Below, in pieces: positions 13,101 to 27,139 of a stretch of DNA of 64,000 nucleotides (the stretch's first letter is position 1; every line of letters begins with the position of its first letter). This DNA comes from Symbiodinium natans (lineage: Eukaryota; Sar; Dinophyceae; Suessiales; Symbiodiniaceae): NCBI GenBank assembly GCA_905221605.1, contig CAJNDS010002769.1, positions 21,854-85,853 on the forward strand, written 5' to 3'. Below the pieces are notes generated by a model. That model made no database searches and was not told where the DNA came from. It saw nothing but the letters and a program-made list of their open reading frames with translations. A program made the position numbers and the translations under genes.

Positions 13101-16100
13101 CAACCGCAAACCCGAAACGATTAAACCCGAGCCGTCGAGGCCTTTCAGAGCCCAAAGCCAGGGTTTATAGGGTTTGGGGTTTAGGGTTTAGGGCTTAGGG
13201 TTTAGGATTTGGGAGTTTCGGAGTGTTGTGTTTGGGGCTTTGGGGTTTAGCTGCTGTCCTGGCGTGAAGCCTGCAGGTCCGCTGCAAAAGCAGCGTTCAG
13301 GGAGGGCTGAGGGTTCCCAACTCGGAGCCGCTAAACTGCCCCATTCTAGTAGCAGAGTAGGTAACATTTAACCGTTCTGGGGTAGTATAATCCCCTTATA
13401 ATCCCAAAGGTTCACCTTGAATTCCCCCAGGTTACTGGACAACTAACCAAAATGCAGCTTCGCCTGGCAAAGGGACTGAAATTAAACGCTTAAGAACCCT
13501 TCAACACCCTTCCAGCCCCTGTTCTAGGGGCTTAAAGCAATGCAAATGTTATCCCTTGTACATCCCCTACAAGAAGAAAAAAGAAGGTGCGCCGAAATGC
13601 ACATTCCAAACTCTGAGCCCGAAACGTTGAACCTTTAACCCTAAACCATAAAACCCGAAACCTTGAATCGTAAGTAAACGGATATGGGCACTTCGCACTC
13701 AAGGTACCCCAAAGAAAACCCCTGAGCCCTAAACCCTACATTGACATGCACCCTAAACCACCATGTTAAGCCTCGTCCCCCGACTCCAGCAGACTCTGAT
13801 CTGCCTCTCGTTGGGTTTTTTCTACTGTTTGCTTAAACCCTACACCCTACACCCTAAACCCTAAACCCTAAACCCTAAACCCCCAAATTATAAGATATTC
13901 TTCCCTTTAAGGGAAATCATAAGGGGAGTACCCCTCTCCCCGCTCTTGATACCAGAGATTAGATACTTCAAGTACAATACCCTAACACCTCAAGCTCGGC
14001 GGGTAGTCTAGGGTTTAGGGTTTAGGATTTAGGGTTTAGGGTTTAGGTTTTAGGGTTTGGGATTTAGGGTTTAGGGTTTAGGGTAGGGCACCCGGTAACC
14101 TTAAAAGTCTCGGCAAGCAAGGCCGATCTCTCGGCTGGGCGCTGGGTGGCTTTCGACGGCGACGCCGACCGCGCAAGGGCCTCAAAGACAAACCTTACTC
14201 ACTTACTGGCCCAAACCCAACTTTTCAACTTTTGGGCTTCTTATAAGGTAGTTTATTCTGAAAGTTAAAACGTTTATTTCCTTGGGTTTTGGGCCAGTAA
14301 GCTCAAGTTGAGGGTTTAGGGTTTAGGGTTCGAGATTCACCTTACTCAAGTTGGGGGCTATGGTGTAGGGTTTAGTGTTTGAGATTCAGCTTGCTCAAGT
14401 TGAGGGTTTAGGGGTTAAGGGTTTAGGTTTAGGATTTAGGAGATTCACCTTACTCAAGTTGAGGGTTTAGGGTTGAGGGTTTAGGGTTTCAGATTCACCT
14501 TACTCAAGTTGAGGGTTTAGGGTTTAGGATTCAGGGTTGAGGGTTTGGGGTTTAGGGTTTGGGGTTTTAGGGCTCGAAAGGGTTTGGGGTTTTAGGGCTC
14601 TAAACCCTTGAAAGAAAAACGTCTCAGATGCGCCCAGAGTCTTCTGCGTCAGCTTCTGAATGCTCTTTCAACCACCGATGTACCTAAGCGTCCATGTACC
14701 TATATAGTGTATACTTGAGCCTTACAGGGTTCCTATATAGTAGCTTTAGGGCCCAAGTATATACTATATAGGTACATGGACCCTGAGGGTGTGTTAAGCC
14801 CAAATAGCCACCGACGCCCCAAAGCATCCTCATCCCTGATCCAAGAACCCTAACCCGAAACCCTAAACCCTCAGCCCTAACCTCTAAACCCTAAATCCTA
14901 AAACCTAAACCCTAAACACGCACACAGACACAGTATAAACACGAAAAGCCATGAACCCTGTACCTCGGAATGCCAGGAAGGCCCTAAGTCAAAACCGTGG
15001 ATTCTGAAACTTAAACCTAGAAAACGTAGTGCCCAAGAACTGCGACTATCAAGACCCGCACGCAAAACAATATCCGTATACAACATATTATACGTATCCT
15101 TGTATCTAAAACTCCTTACTCGAAACAAGAAAGCTTGAGACATCCCCTTCAAGTCCTCAGCGCCCTCATACCCTGCGTCCGAAGACCAACGCACACCTAT
15201 ATCAGAATTTGCAGGGTTTAAGGGTTTAGGGTTTAGGGTTTAGGGCTACGATCTGCAACTTCCACGAAGCCACACATGAGCGGTCAATCTTAAATGGTTT
15301 AGGGTTTAGGGGTTTAGGGATTAGGAGACCATAATTAAGAGAGAGAGGCAGAGAGAGAGAGAGGGAGACACCCCCCGCTCCAAATCCAAATCTTAAGTCC
15401 TAAGCTGCGTAAGTGGCGCCCTCAACGCCGAATACTTCCAAAGCCCAAACAAGTTAAAGCTCCAAACCCAAAATCCCAAAACCCACATACCCAAATGCCC
15501 AAATACCCAAAACCCTAAAACCCCAAAACCCAAAACCCTACCCTCCCTCCCTCCCACTCCCGACCCTAAACGCTAAACCCTAAACCCTAAAACCGAAACC
15601 CTAAAACCTAAACCCTAAACCCCCTCGCGTCTCCAGATCATCTACTTCTTCTCCAGGGTGGCTGGGCTCAGTGTCAAAAGCTTCCTTTGTGGCTTCAGGG
15701 CCTTTTGGTTTAGGGTTTTGGGGTTTAGGGTTGGGGTTTAGGGTTTCGGGTTTGGGGTTTACCGTTTAGGTCTCCTGTAAGACTTTAAGTTGCTTAGGGT
15801 TGTAGGGTACGGGTGCAGATCTCCAGATACAGGCTTCAGGGCTCTGGGTGTAGCGTTGAGGGTTAGGCCCTTCCTCTAAATTCACGTTACGTATTTACAA
15901 ACATCCATCATATGAAGATCTCTGGATTAATTACAGTCTTTTGTCTCAAACTTTAGGTTCGAGTTCAGGCCCTAAACCCTGGATGAGAGTTTGGGCCCTA
16001 AACCCTGGATTGGCGCGTAGGCCCCTGGATAGTCTCCTCGATGATGCCGTGCCTAGTGCGGATCTGCTGCACACACGGGAGAACCACGGCGAACAAAGCT

Positions 16101-19100
16101 GTGTCCCTGCCCAAAGAGCTCAATATCCCTCAACTAGAGAATCCTGCTTAGTTTATATAGGGATCCTTAATATGATTTAAGGTGTATTCCTTAATTAAGG
16201 GGTATTGGGCTCTTTGGGTGGGACTCGGTTGCTGGCCTTTCGCCGTTGTTGCTGTCAAGTTCTGTCAAGCCTCCGCCTTTGCCCGGCAACAAGCACCTGT
16301 GCTGGTCAGCAGTTCGAGCCCCATGGCCATGGCGTCCGCAGTATGACGGCCTCAGCCTCAAAGAGCTCTGGAAACAGCCGCGCCTGAAGGCAATAAAAAG
16401 GCTGCCTATCACTCCTTGCGCCGATCTTGCGACAGGGCTCGCAACAACAACAACACACCCTAAGACCAGGCCCCCCCCCATAGTCCCTTCCTCGAATTAC
16501 CTTCCCTGTAAGTTCAGGCTGCCTATTCACAGACATGCTCGTTAAACCATGAGGCCCTAAACCCTGGGTTGGAGTCTCTGGATTCCCATTCCCCCAAACG
16601 GCAAAAGCGGGAGGGAAGGGGGGAGTGGGGACGGGGGGCAGGGGGAGAAGTCGGGGGGGAGGCGGGGGGGGTGGGGCTGGCGTGGGGGGGGCGAAGGGGG
16701 AAGGGGGAAGAGGAAAATCTCGAGTTGGAAAAAAGAGGTGGTTTCCAAATCCTGGATTAGAGTTTAGGCCCTAAACCTGGGATTGGGGTTTTCTTAGGGT
16801 TCTGACCTAGACAAGACAGGGGTTTATGTATACGCACATGGTTTAGGGTGTGACCAGGCTATGCATTTTTTTGGTGCTCTGAATGCATCTAAACCCCACA
16901 GTTGAGCAACGTAAGCCTAAACGCTGGTTACGCTGGTTACCCTGGTCCACACCGTGGGGTTGCGTAGGGTCATCCACCCTAAACCCTAAACCCTAAACCC
17001 TCAACCCTAAACCCCAAAGACCACACTAAAGCCTTCCGGGTTTGGTGGCCATGGGTTTTTCTTTAAAAGGGCGTCAGGGATTGAGAGTTTGAGCTTTACA
17101 AGGGGTTTAGGGTTTAGGGTTTAGGGTTTAGGGTTTAGGGTTTAGGGTTTAGGGTTTAGGGTTTAGGGTTTTAGCCTTAAACCCTAAACCCATCCCTAGA
17201 CTCTAATCCCTAGACCTAGGGAGCCAGGAGGCATGAACAAGTTGTCAGCTTGGGGTAGCTCAACCCTCAATAAGGCCCTAAAACCTTTGCGGGCGTTTCT
17301 GGAAATAGGGGTATTCTGGAAATAGGGGTACCTTTTCTACCCCAAATAGAATGGAATCTCTTAAAGGACCTTTAAAAAGGTACCCCTATTTGGAAACCCC
17401 CATATCTGCCCCAACCCCGAACCCGTGTCGGTGTTTCCCGGGGGTTAATCCTCTCCCCCGAATATTAAACCCCCCTTACCCCCTAATATTAAATTCCCCC
17501 TACTAAGGTGCTATATTATACTTATTCTCCGGTATTCGGAGTTTGGAGGGGGGGGGGGGGTGGGTGTTAGGGTTTAGGGTTTAGGGTTTAGGGTTTAGGG
17601 TTTAGGGTTTAGGGTTTAGGGTTTAGGGTTTAGGGTTTAGGGTTTAGGGTTTAGGGTTTCGGGGAGGGCGATTTGTATTTCTTCCTGAGGACGGCTTTTG
17701 CCTCCTAGACGGCGACCGAATAGCCTTGCTGCTGGCGTCGCGGGGGCCCCTGATCGAAGGTTATTTCGGGTTTAGGGTTTAGTTTAGGGTTTAGGGTTTA
17801 GGGTTTAGGGTTTAGGGTTTAGGGCCTAGGGCCTAGGGCTTAGGGCTTAGGGCGTAGGGCGTGGGGTTTAGGGCTTAGGGCTTAGGGTTTAGGGGTGAAG
17901 GCTGCGAAGACGGGCTTCCAGGATGGCAGTTGCACTGCCCAAGAGACCCAAAACCCTAAACTTTTCTTCCAAGGGTTTAGGGTTTAGGGTTAGGGTTTAG
18001 GGTTTAGGGTTTAGGGTTTAGGGTCTAGGGTCTAGGGTCTAGGGTCTAGGGTCTAAGGGTCCATGACCTCTTTGTTATATACTTGGGCCCAAAAGTCCAT
18101 AAATAGGAGGTACTTTAAGGCTCAAGTATTCCCTATTCAGGTACATGGACCCTTAGGGGTAGTCACGCTGGTTCACTTTGCGACATTTTGGCTTCTTGAC
18201 CGCTAACGCCCTATTCCTTCTGGAAATACCCGAAACTGTAAGGGTTTTGGGGCTTAGAGCAGCTGACGAATTCTAGACCTTCAGCTCTTCATGAGGTGCG
18301 CTGGGGGTTGGGATGTCCCCCACTTGTACTAACAGTCCTTCATAGGGGTTCTAGTAGGGGGTCCCATAATCCCTATTAAGGACTGTTCGTAAGGGGCACA
18401 TCCCCACCTACGGGTACAAAGGCTTAGGATTCATCCTAAACCCTGAACCCTAAACCCTAAACCCTAAACCCTAAAGGAGGTTTTCAGGTGGGGCTTTGCC
18501 AGGCGAGGACACCTGCACTTGGGCTTATACTTGGGAGAACATATGGTAGATGAGGCTTGAAGACAAGGCTTCCACAAAAATGTACATGTACAAATGATCG
18601 TGCGTATATACATATATATATGTATATATATATATATATATACATATGAATATATATATATATATATATATAATGTATATAATACATTTTATATATATAT
18701 ATATAGATAGTGGCCTGTTTAGACACAGACCATAAGGCATATACATTTATATATATATATATATGTATATATGTATATGTATGTGAACAGCTGATTTGAG
18801 AACTCCTCTTGGCGCCGCCCATCATTGGGATGATTTCGAATCTTCCGAGCCCGAACCCCCTAAGCCCTCGGCCCTAAACCTTAGGTTTAGGGTTTAGGGT
18901 TATAGGGTTATAGGGTTATAGGGTTATAGGGTTATAGGGTTATAGGGTTATAGGGTTATAGGGTTATAGGGTTATAGGGTTATAGGGTTATAGGGTTATA
19001 GGGTTATAGGGTTATAGGGTTATAGGGTTAGGGCCTAGGCAGATTTATGTGCAGATCAGACCATGCTGGTTCTTAGTAGGGACTGAAGGGAAGTAGGGCC

Positions 19101-22100
19101 CTATATCGACCCTTTAAGGGAGTGCATAGGGTACCTCATTCAATCCTTCCCTACTAAGAGCCAGCCCGTCATGAAACAATCTGGGTTCCTCTCCTGAAGT
19201 CTCCGCCCCTCAGCCGCAGCATCCGAACCGTAGAAGAGGATCTCCCCAATGCCCCCAATGCCCATAGTTGCAGGGTTCAGTGCGAGGCCCTCATGTTTAG
19301 GGTTGAGGGCTGGGACCCGGAGTAGGCCATTCTTAACCTTGTTGTTGGGGGTTAGGTTCCGGAAAAAGCCCCGTTAAACCCAAAAAGGGTACCCTTTGCG
19401 TTCCTAGCTTACTCTTTCGTCTGGGCGAGCGTCTTGCGAGTCAGGTTTCTCAAATCGTTGCTCACCCGTGCGGGCGCGGAGGCAATGGAGCGTGCTGGGA
19501 CGGAGGGTTGTTTAGGATCGACAGGGTTTCAGTCGGCACGGTGCCCCACGTCCTATCCTAGGGAAACTTGGAAATCGTTTTTTGCTTTTGGGCGCTTAAT
19601 CCGAGCATCTGTTTAATTGGGGCCCCCCCCCCCCCCCCCCACAATAAGAAAGGCAGGGTTCCGCAATAGTTGGACCATGGCCCTGTATTGATTCTCTATT
19701 TAGAAACAATACGAATGTATTGAAAACAATAGGAATGGATAGAATCTCAAGGCTTTCCGAAGGGCTGGGTTCAAAATTTGCAACCCCCCAAAAAAATGTC
19801 CTTTGAATGTGGTGGGTTTGCCCCATACGAAATCCACCCTAATGGAAAGTAGTCTTCCGGCGGGCTTCCGGCCAAACAAAATTCTTTAAATGTGGGGATA
19901 TTGATTGAACAGATGCTCGGATTAGTTCATAAGAAACAGCGAAACTTACAATTTTTTGCTAGGGTTCCAAGTTCAGTATAGGGTTGTTCAGGATCGACAG
20001 GGTTTTAGTCGGCATGGTACCCCAAGTCCTAGATTGGAATGTCGACGGTGTTTGATTCGGGGGCTCAGGGTTTAGGAGTTTTTTTGGCTTCTAGTGCTTA
20101 GGGTTTTGGGCGTTTAAGGTTCAGAGTTGAATTTTTAGGGCTTAGGGTAGTATTCGTTATAGGGCTTTCGTTATAGGGTGGCTTTAGGATCTCGGGCTTC
20201 GGAATAGAAGTACTCGGGGTTAATTCTTGTATAAGTTTAACTGAGGGTTTTAGGTCCATGCCACGCCGTTCCCTGCGAAGCCGAAACGTTCCTCGTGTGC
20301 AACGCAAAGCGAAGGCTCTAAACAACACAAGATCCCTCCTATGAAGTAAACATCCCACCTCAAACCCTAAACCCTAAACCCTAAACCCCTAAACCCCTAA
20401 ACCCCAAACCCTAGACCCCAAACCCTAGACCCCAAACCCTAAACCCTAAACCCCAATCCCTAAGCCCGAAGCCCCAAAAAATCGCAGACCCTGAGCCCGG
20501 CAGACCCGTTTCTGCAACCCTAAACCCTAAACCCGAAACCCTAAACCCCTAAACCCCTAAACCCCCAAAACCCCTAAACCCCTAAACCCCTAAACCCCTA
20601 AACCCGTAAACCAATAAACCCCTAAACCCCTAAACCCCTAAACCCCTAACCCCCTAAACCCCTAAACCCCTAAACCCCTAAACCCCTAAACCCCTAAACC
20701 CCTAAACCCTGACCCTCCTGAGGACATCAAGCTCGGCTTGGTCCAGACGGCCAGGCCCTGAGGACTCGGCTGGCGGGCTGGGCTCAAGGGGGCTTTGTGG
20801 GTTTAGGGTTTAGGGTTTAGGGCTTAGGGTTTAGGGTTTAGGGTTGGATGTTCAACAACAAGCACCTGGACCGGTGGAATGGCTTTCACATGCTGCTGCA
20901 GGGACTCCTGCCGAGCACATAGAATTGGCCGCTAGCTTACGAGAATGAGCTTAGGGTTCAGGGGTTTAGGGTTTAGGGTTTAGGATTTAGGGTTTAGGAT
21001 TTAGGGTTTAGAATCAAAAGACCTATCAGGCAGCCGTGTGGTATGGGAAGCGGTTCCGAGTAAACACTTGTGACGTGTGTATGCTCCCTGTTTAAGTTCA
21101 GCGACCCGGGTAAATCCCAAACCCTAACCCTAAACGCTAAAACCTAAACCCTAAAACTCCAAACCGCTAAACCCGAAAATCCTAAACCCTAAGCCCACTA
21201 AACCCTAAAATCCAAAACCCTAGAACCCTGAAACCCTAACACCCGATAACCCCCTAAACCCAAAAGCCCTAAAACCCCAAACCCGTATTAACCACCGCAT
21301 CAAAGCACACGGACATGAGGCCTACGCCAATGGGGCATCGACGGCCCGGGCGAAGGCCGACGTAGGCGTGGACTCAGAAGGAGTTTTCGGGCGTTTTGTG
21401 TTTAGAGTCCAGGGTTTAGGGCTTAGGGTTTAGTTTAGGGTTTAGGGTTTAGGGTTTAGGGTTTAGGGTTTAGGGTTTAGGGTTTAGGGAGGGTTCAGGG
21501 TCCTAAGTACCTATATGGGGGACACTTACCGAAGCCAGAATAGTAATTCCTATTATAGAAGCCCTACTTTCTACTATGTAGGTACTTAGGACGCTGTGGG
21601 GAAGGAGTTTTCGGACGTTTTGTGTTTAGAATTTAGGGCTTAGGGAGGGTTTGAGGCTTTATAGGGTTTGAGAGTGCAGGGTTCTTGGTAAAGGTCGGAA
21701 TTCTTGGGAACTGGGTAGGTAACCTTGAACCTTTTCGGTTATATAGAATCCTCCCATAGATAAGAAGGTTAACCTTTCTTGGGCTAGGCAGACAACTCCA
21801 GAGCGTCGTGCTTCTTACTTAGCCTACTTGAACTTTAAACTTTTTGGGCTTCCTTCCTAAACCCTAAACCCTAAACCCTAAACCCTAAACCCTAAACCCT
21901 AAACCCTAAACAGGAGTATTACAGTTTAGCCTGTTTCCCCCCTTGGTTATTGGAGAAGTAAGGCTTGATCCCCGACGTCACGAGAGAAGTGCCATGCCAG
22001 CTCTGAAAGCTTCCCTAAACCCTAAACCCTAAACCCTAAACCCTAAACCCTAAACCCTGAGCCCTAAACCCTAAACCCTGAGCCCTAAACCCCTAAACCC

Positions 22101-25100
22101 CTAAACCCCTAAACCCCTAAACCCCTAAACCCCTAAACCCCTAAACCCCTAAACCCTAAACCCTACACCCTAAACCCTAAACCCTAAACCCTACCCTCTA
22201 CCACAAGCAGCCATGGAATGAGACTGCCATTCAAAGTTGCGGCGGCTTCCTCGTTTCTCCATAGCGACTTCAGGGATTACATAGGGTACCTACTTCTCAA
22301 GATTTAGGGCTTAGGGTTTAGGGGCTTCGGGTTTTAGGGCTTAGGGTTTTACGTACATCAACCTTGCTCAGTGGCAATGCTCATAAGTGTTCTTGGGCTT
22401 GTTACACTAGGATGCCTTATCTAAAGAAGCAAACTTACTTAGCCAATACATGAACCTTAAACTTGCTGGCATCCCTTACCTAGTAGGACTGTTAAAGTTT
22501 AACCTGTTCTCTTCCTTGGTCATCGGAGAAGCGATAAAAAAAAGAACCCTAGATCTTCAAGCCCCCATTGTGAGGAACCACCCGCCCCCGCCACCCCCCC
22601 CCGCCCTCAACAGCCGCCTGAGGCTTTAGGGTGTAAGGCTTAGGCTTTAGGGTTGAGGGTTTAGGGTTTAGGGTTTAGGGTTTAGGGCTACTCCATAGGG
22701 TTTGGAATCTACGGTTCCGGGGCTTGCCACAGGTGAGGCGCAGGTTGCGTGCGCCAAGACAGGCGTGAAGGCGCTGGAGCTTTCCTCGCCGGAGTTTGGC
22801 TTCTCAGATACCCTAAACCCTAAACCTTAAACCCTCAACCCTAAACCCTAAGCCGTAAGCCGTAAGCCCTAAAACCCAAACACCCCAAAACCAGGTACCC
22901 CCTAAACTCCAAACCATACAGTTCGCAAACCCCGTGGACAACTTCTTCCCCCCCCCCAAAAAAAAATACTGCAATCCTTATGAATAGGGGATCAGGGCTT
23001 AGGGTTTGGGGAAGCCCCCGCGAAAGGACATCTACCCGCAAACCCTCAATGCCCTAATGCCAAAAAAACCCTAAACCCTAAACCCTAAACTCCATCGTGT
23101 CACCCCAAAAGTCAAACTTCGTGGGACTTGCCTCGGCGAGCTTTGTGCATCCATTCCATTGTCAGGGATTCTCGTACCCCCCATTATAAGCCCTATTAAG
23201 GACTGTTAGTATAAGGGGGAGCATCCCAAACTATAGTAGGGATAAGGGTGTAAGCTGTCCAAAAAAACGCGTTCGCAAGAAGCAGGCCCCCTACATTTGT
23301 TGTTGCTATTGTCGGTCTGGGTTCGGTTCAACCACCCTTTGAGTTACATGCCCAGTGTGGTTCGGGGTGTGGGGGGGGGGGGGGCGGGGCTTGGGGGGGG
23401 CATAAGGTCAGCTGGCAACCCCAACAAGCCCTATGTGCCTACAACCCCCCCAAGCCCTGAACCCTAAACCCGAAATTTGATCCGTAAGGTTTTGGATGCT
23501 CCTCCTTAGCCCTGAATGGGGATTGTAATCGGGGGTACGATAATCCCTAGTAAGGACTCTTAGTATGAGCGGAAACATCCCAATCCGTCAGCCTCGACTG
23601 AAACCCTAAACCCTAAACCCTAAGCCCTAAACCCTAAACCCTAAACCCTAAACACTGCAGGGTTATGGGGTTTCGGATGGGTGTAGGGCCTGTGGGATTA
23701 GAGGCGTGCCCGCACCTGACTCGCCGGCTCAAGTGCGGTCATACAGTTTCAGGAGGGGTCCATGTTGAGATCAACAGGCTTTTGAAGACATGACCTTTTG
23801 CATCTGATCCTTGCGGCTTAGGGTTTAGGGGTTAGGGAATTAGGGTTTAGGGTTTAGGGTTTAGGGTTTAGGGTTTAGGGTTTAGGGTTTAGGGTTTAGG
23901 GTTTAGGCCCGAGGAGGCAAGCACGTTTAGTAACGTTTAGCCGTGTAAAGACACCCCCTACTCCGCAGAGCCTCGCCGAACTCGATCTACTGACTACCTT
24001 CAGGGAATAGGAATGGAGCTGTTGTGTTTGAAGCCTGACACTCTATCGAACCGCATCGGCCCCGTGGCTCGGCAGCTCGCGATGGGACAAGGCAGGATGG
24101 TCTTGGGGTTTCGGGTCCATATAGTGTTTGGAGGGCTTCGTGTTTAGGATTCAGACAGGCCTAAGCCGCATGGACGCCTAGATTTTGTGTCAACCTGCGC
24201 AAATTCTTCTGTCAAAATGATAACAACAAATTTCCGGTGTAGAAAAAAACAGATCGTGCTAAAATAACAACAAATAGGTGGTTCCTAGAGTAACTTTGGT
24301 TTTCAAAAAGAGGGTAAACATACCAAAAACTTAGGTACGTACACTACCCCTTATCAGGGGTATAAAGCTAACTCCAGTTAAACATTTTCTTGCCTGGTTG
24401 CTGGGGAAGCGGGATGAGAACAGGCAGGCTACACAGCCAGATGCTCAAAGTTTAGCGTTGTGGATTTGAGGGTTTAAGGTTCAGCTTCTTGGGTTTAGGG
24501 CTTAGGGCTTAGGGCGTAGGGCTTAGGGCTTAGGGCTTAGGGCTTAGGGTTTCGGATGTTCTTTTGTTCAAACATAGGGGCCGCCATTGAGCAACCCTTG
24601 TGGTACATGGGCCGGTTGCTACGCTAACATGACGGAGACTCCGCCGACAGCACATACCCTAAGGCTCCAACTAGCCCAAAGTAGCTTTGTGGTACTTTAC
24701 TGTAACTGTAGATCCTTACCCTTTTTGGGTTAATTGGGTTTCTTAACAAGGCAGCTAAAAGTTTAATTTTTAGCTACCCTCCTGAGTGCAGCCAAGTATT
24801 TACAGACTTTAGACCCCAATGTAGGTATTATTTGTACATTTGGAGCCCTAGGGATACTCGCAACAACTTGGGTCGACACACTGGTCACCCCTCACTAGTG
24901 GCGGAGGCAGGCACTTTAATAATGGTGTTTTGAGTTGGGGTTTAGGGTAAAGGGTTTAGGGTTAAGAGTTTAGGGTTTAGGGTTTAGGGTTATGAGTCTG
25001 TATGCACGTCGCGAGAAGAATAGAGTGATTTATAGTTGGCATCCTGCATTACCCTAACGCTCCAAGAAGCTCAAACTATGTGCCGTTGCTATACTTTGCA

Positions 25101-27093
25101 CCCCAAACTATTTCTGGTGTTGTGCACCCTGAACCCTAAACCCCAAGTAGCTTTTCCCAAAGCCATGGATGCAGTGGTTCGCGCAACGCTCTGACCTGTT
25201 TTCACCCGAAGCTGCTCCCTAACCTTAAACCCTAAACCCAAACTAGGGCTTGGGGTTTAGGATTTAGGTTTCAAATATTCCATAGCACCCACAGCACCAA
25301 TGTTCCTGCACCTCTTCCCTGTGCAGCCCTGATCAACAACTGCGACGTGGAGAGGCACGTGTACGGGGGGGCTCCGTGTTTGGGGTGGAGGGATTTTTGA
25401 CTCCTTCGTTTTGACTGCGAACCCTGAACCCTCAACCTCAAACCCCCAAAAGGTCGCAATCCGTGAAACCCCCAACCCTATGCCCTACAGCCCTGGGACC
25501 TTTGGCAGCTTCTTCCGGGCATGGCTTAGGATTTACAGGGGTCAGGGTTTTTGGAGTTTCAGGGTTAGGGGTTTGAGGTTTTCGTGGGTTTCCCTACTTT
25601 CCACCCTCTATACTTCCCCCCTCCTAGGTCCCCCCCTTAAACAACCTTAATCAGGCTGGGTAGCTCCAGGGTGGGCGTGGGGGTTTAGGGTTTAGGGTTT
25701 AGGCTTTAGGGTTTAGGGTTCAGGGTTGGGGGTTTTGGGCTTAGGGTTGAAGGTCGTGCAGGTATGTTGGCCCGACAAGTGTGGCAGTCGCACAGCACCA
25801 CAAACCTGGAAGTCCTCCCAGAGACTCCAAAACTCCTTAATTAAGGGATATACCTCAACTTATACTAGGAACCCTAGTATGTTTTAAGGTCTATTCCTTA
25901 ACTAAGGAGTTTTGGAGTCTCTGTCCTTGCAGCAGTTTTTCGCGGACGACGACGAACCTTCACGAGTGCACCATCACCTTCAGCTGTGGAACGCGGACCT
26001 GGTTGGCTTCTTCAAAAGCATTCCCAGAGACTCCAAAACCCATTAATTAAGGAATAGACTTTAAAACATATTAGGGTTCCTAGTATAATTTCAGGTATAT
26101 TCCTGAATTAAGGAGTTTTGGAGTTTCTGGGCATTCCCCAGCAGGACATTCTGAATTCCGTCAACTATTTGGTCCGAGAGTACCTGAAGCAACACGACAA
26201 GGTCGTCACGGTCGACCCGTCATCTATGGGAAAACCCTTTTCGTGCCAGGCCCGCCTGGAGTTCGTCGAGGAGAGTTTGAAGCACGCCGCCTTCCCTGCT
26301 TGGGCTCCCCCCATTCTCAGGGAGGCCCGGAACCCAAGGTTAGGGGTTTAGGGTTTAGGGTTCAATGCTGTTAAAGGTTGTTTAGGGAGACCCGAAAAAA
26401 NNNNNNNNNNNNNNNNNNNNNNNNNNNNNNNNNNNNNNNNNNNNNNNNNNNNNNNNNNNNNNNNNNNNNNNNNNNNNNNNNNNNNNNNNNNNNNNNNNNN
26501 GGATAGTTAAGCTTATTTATCCCTAAATAGCCTTAGTCATGGAGGGAACCTAGGGGGGGGGTAGTACAGAGGGGGATAGTAGGGGCACCCATGAGATGAG
26601 GTCTGAAAGCAATCCTAATCCGAATCCGGAAAGGGGTTTGGGGCTTAGGTTTGGGGTTAGGGTGTGGGGTTAGACTTTCGGGTTTGGGGTGTAGGGTTTG
26701 GCGTTTAGGGTTTAGGGTTTGGGGTTTGGGGTTTAGGACTTGGGATGCAAGGGTTTGTGGTTTAGGGTTTTAGGGCGAAGCCTCCGAAACTTTCTCTGTC
26801 TTTCCTCACGAAGAGCCTATGCATGTGTGTCCCCCAGCGAACCCCTTCGCGGCAACTGAGCAAAGCGTGCATAAGTCTGAAACCTCTCAAACCCGCAACT
26901 CAAAGCCACCGATTTGGTTCCCTTTCCCCTTTTCGCTTTTGTATAGGGTTCAGGGATGTTTGGGGTTTCAGGCTTAGTGAACCGCAAGCCCTAAGCCTAA
27001 ACCCTACCCAAAGAAGCCCTAAACCCCACTCAAAAAGGTAGGTTTGCTGCCCGACCCAAGAAGTAAACCCTACAAGTGTAACCCCCACCCCCC

Positions 27094-27139
<46 letters not shown>

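Larger units (their letters stand above)
22771..25750. other. Start of giant AGM1 intron
   Basis: Telomere-type arrays (23,820-23,905 the longest), partial E and G hairpins and unique filler. A short open segment reading ALINNCDVERHVYGG after TGTGCAG at 25,326 is the only exon-like piece; otherwise nothing coding is supported. Confidence 0.6.
25762..26331 (+). pseudogene. Reverse-transcriptase-like fragment with two family D elements
   Basis: Three open segments (25762-25816, 25928-26025, 26139-26331) join in one frame once two hairpins are removed. They contain SLQQFFADDDEPSR, LWNADLVGFFKSIPQQDILN and VNYLVREYLKQ. DLVGFF.SIPQ..IL resembles the RT-like ORFs common in dinoflagellate genomes, where this is the catalytic-region strand; the full RT domain is absent. 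The segment starts after GTGCAG|G and reads out at about 26,331 near TTTAGGG repeats and the gap. I infer a decayed retroelement piece or exon lying in the AGM1 intron. Confidence 0.5.

Noticed and set aside
18484-18825. Minus-strand frames rich in Y and I
   Set aside because: They cover a TA/CATA microsatellite.
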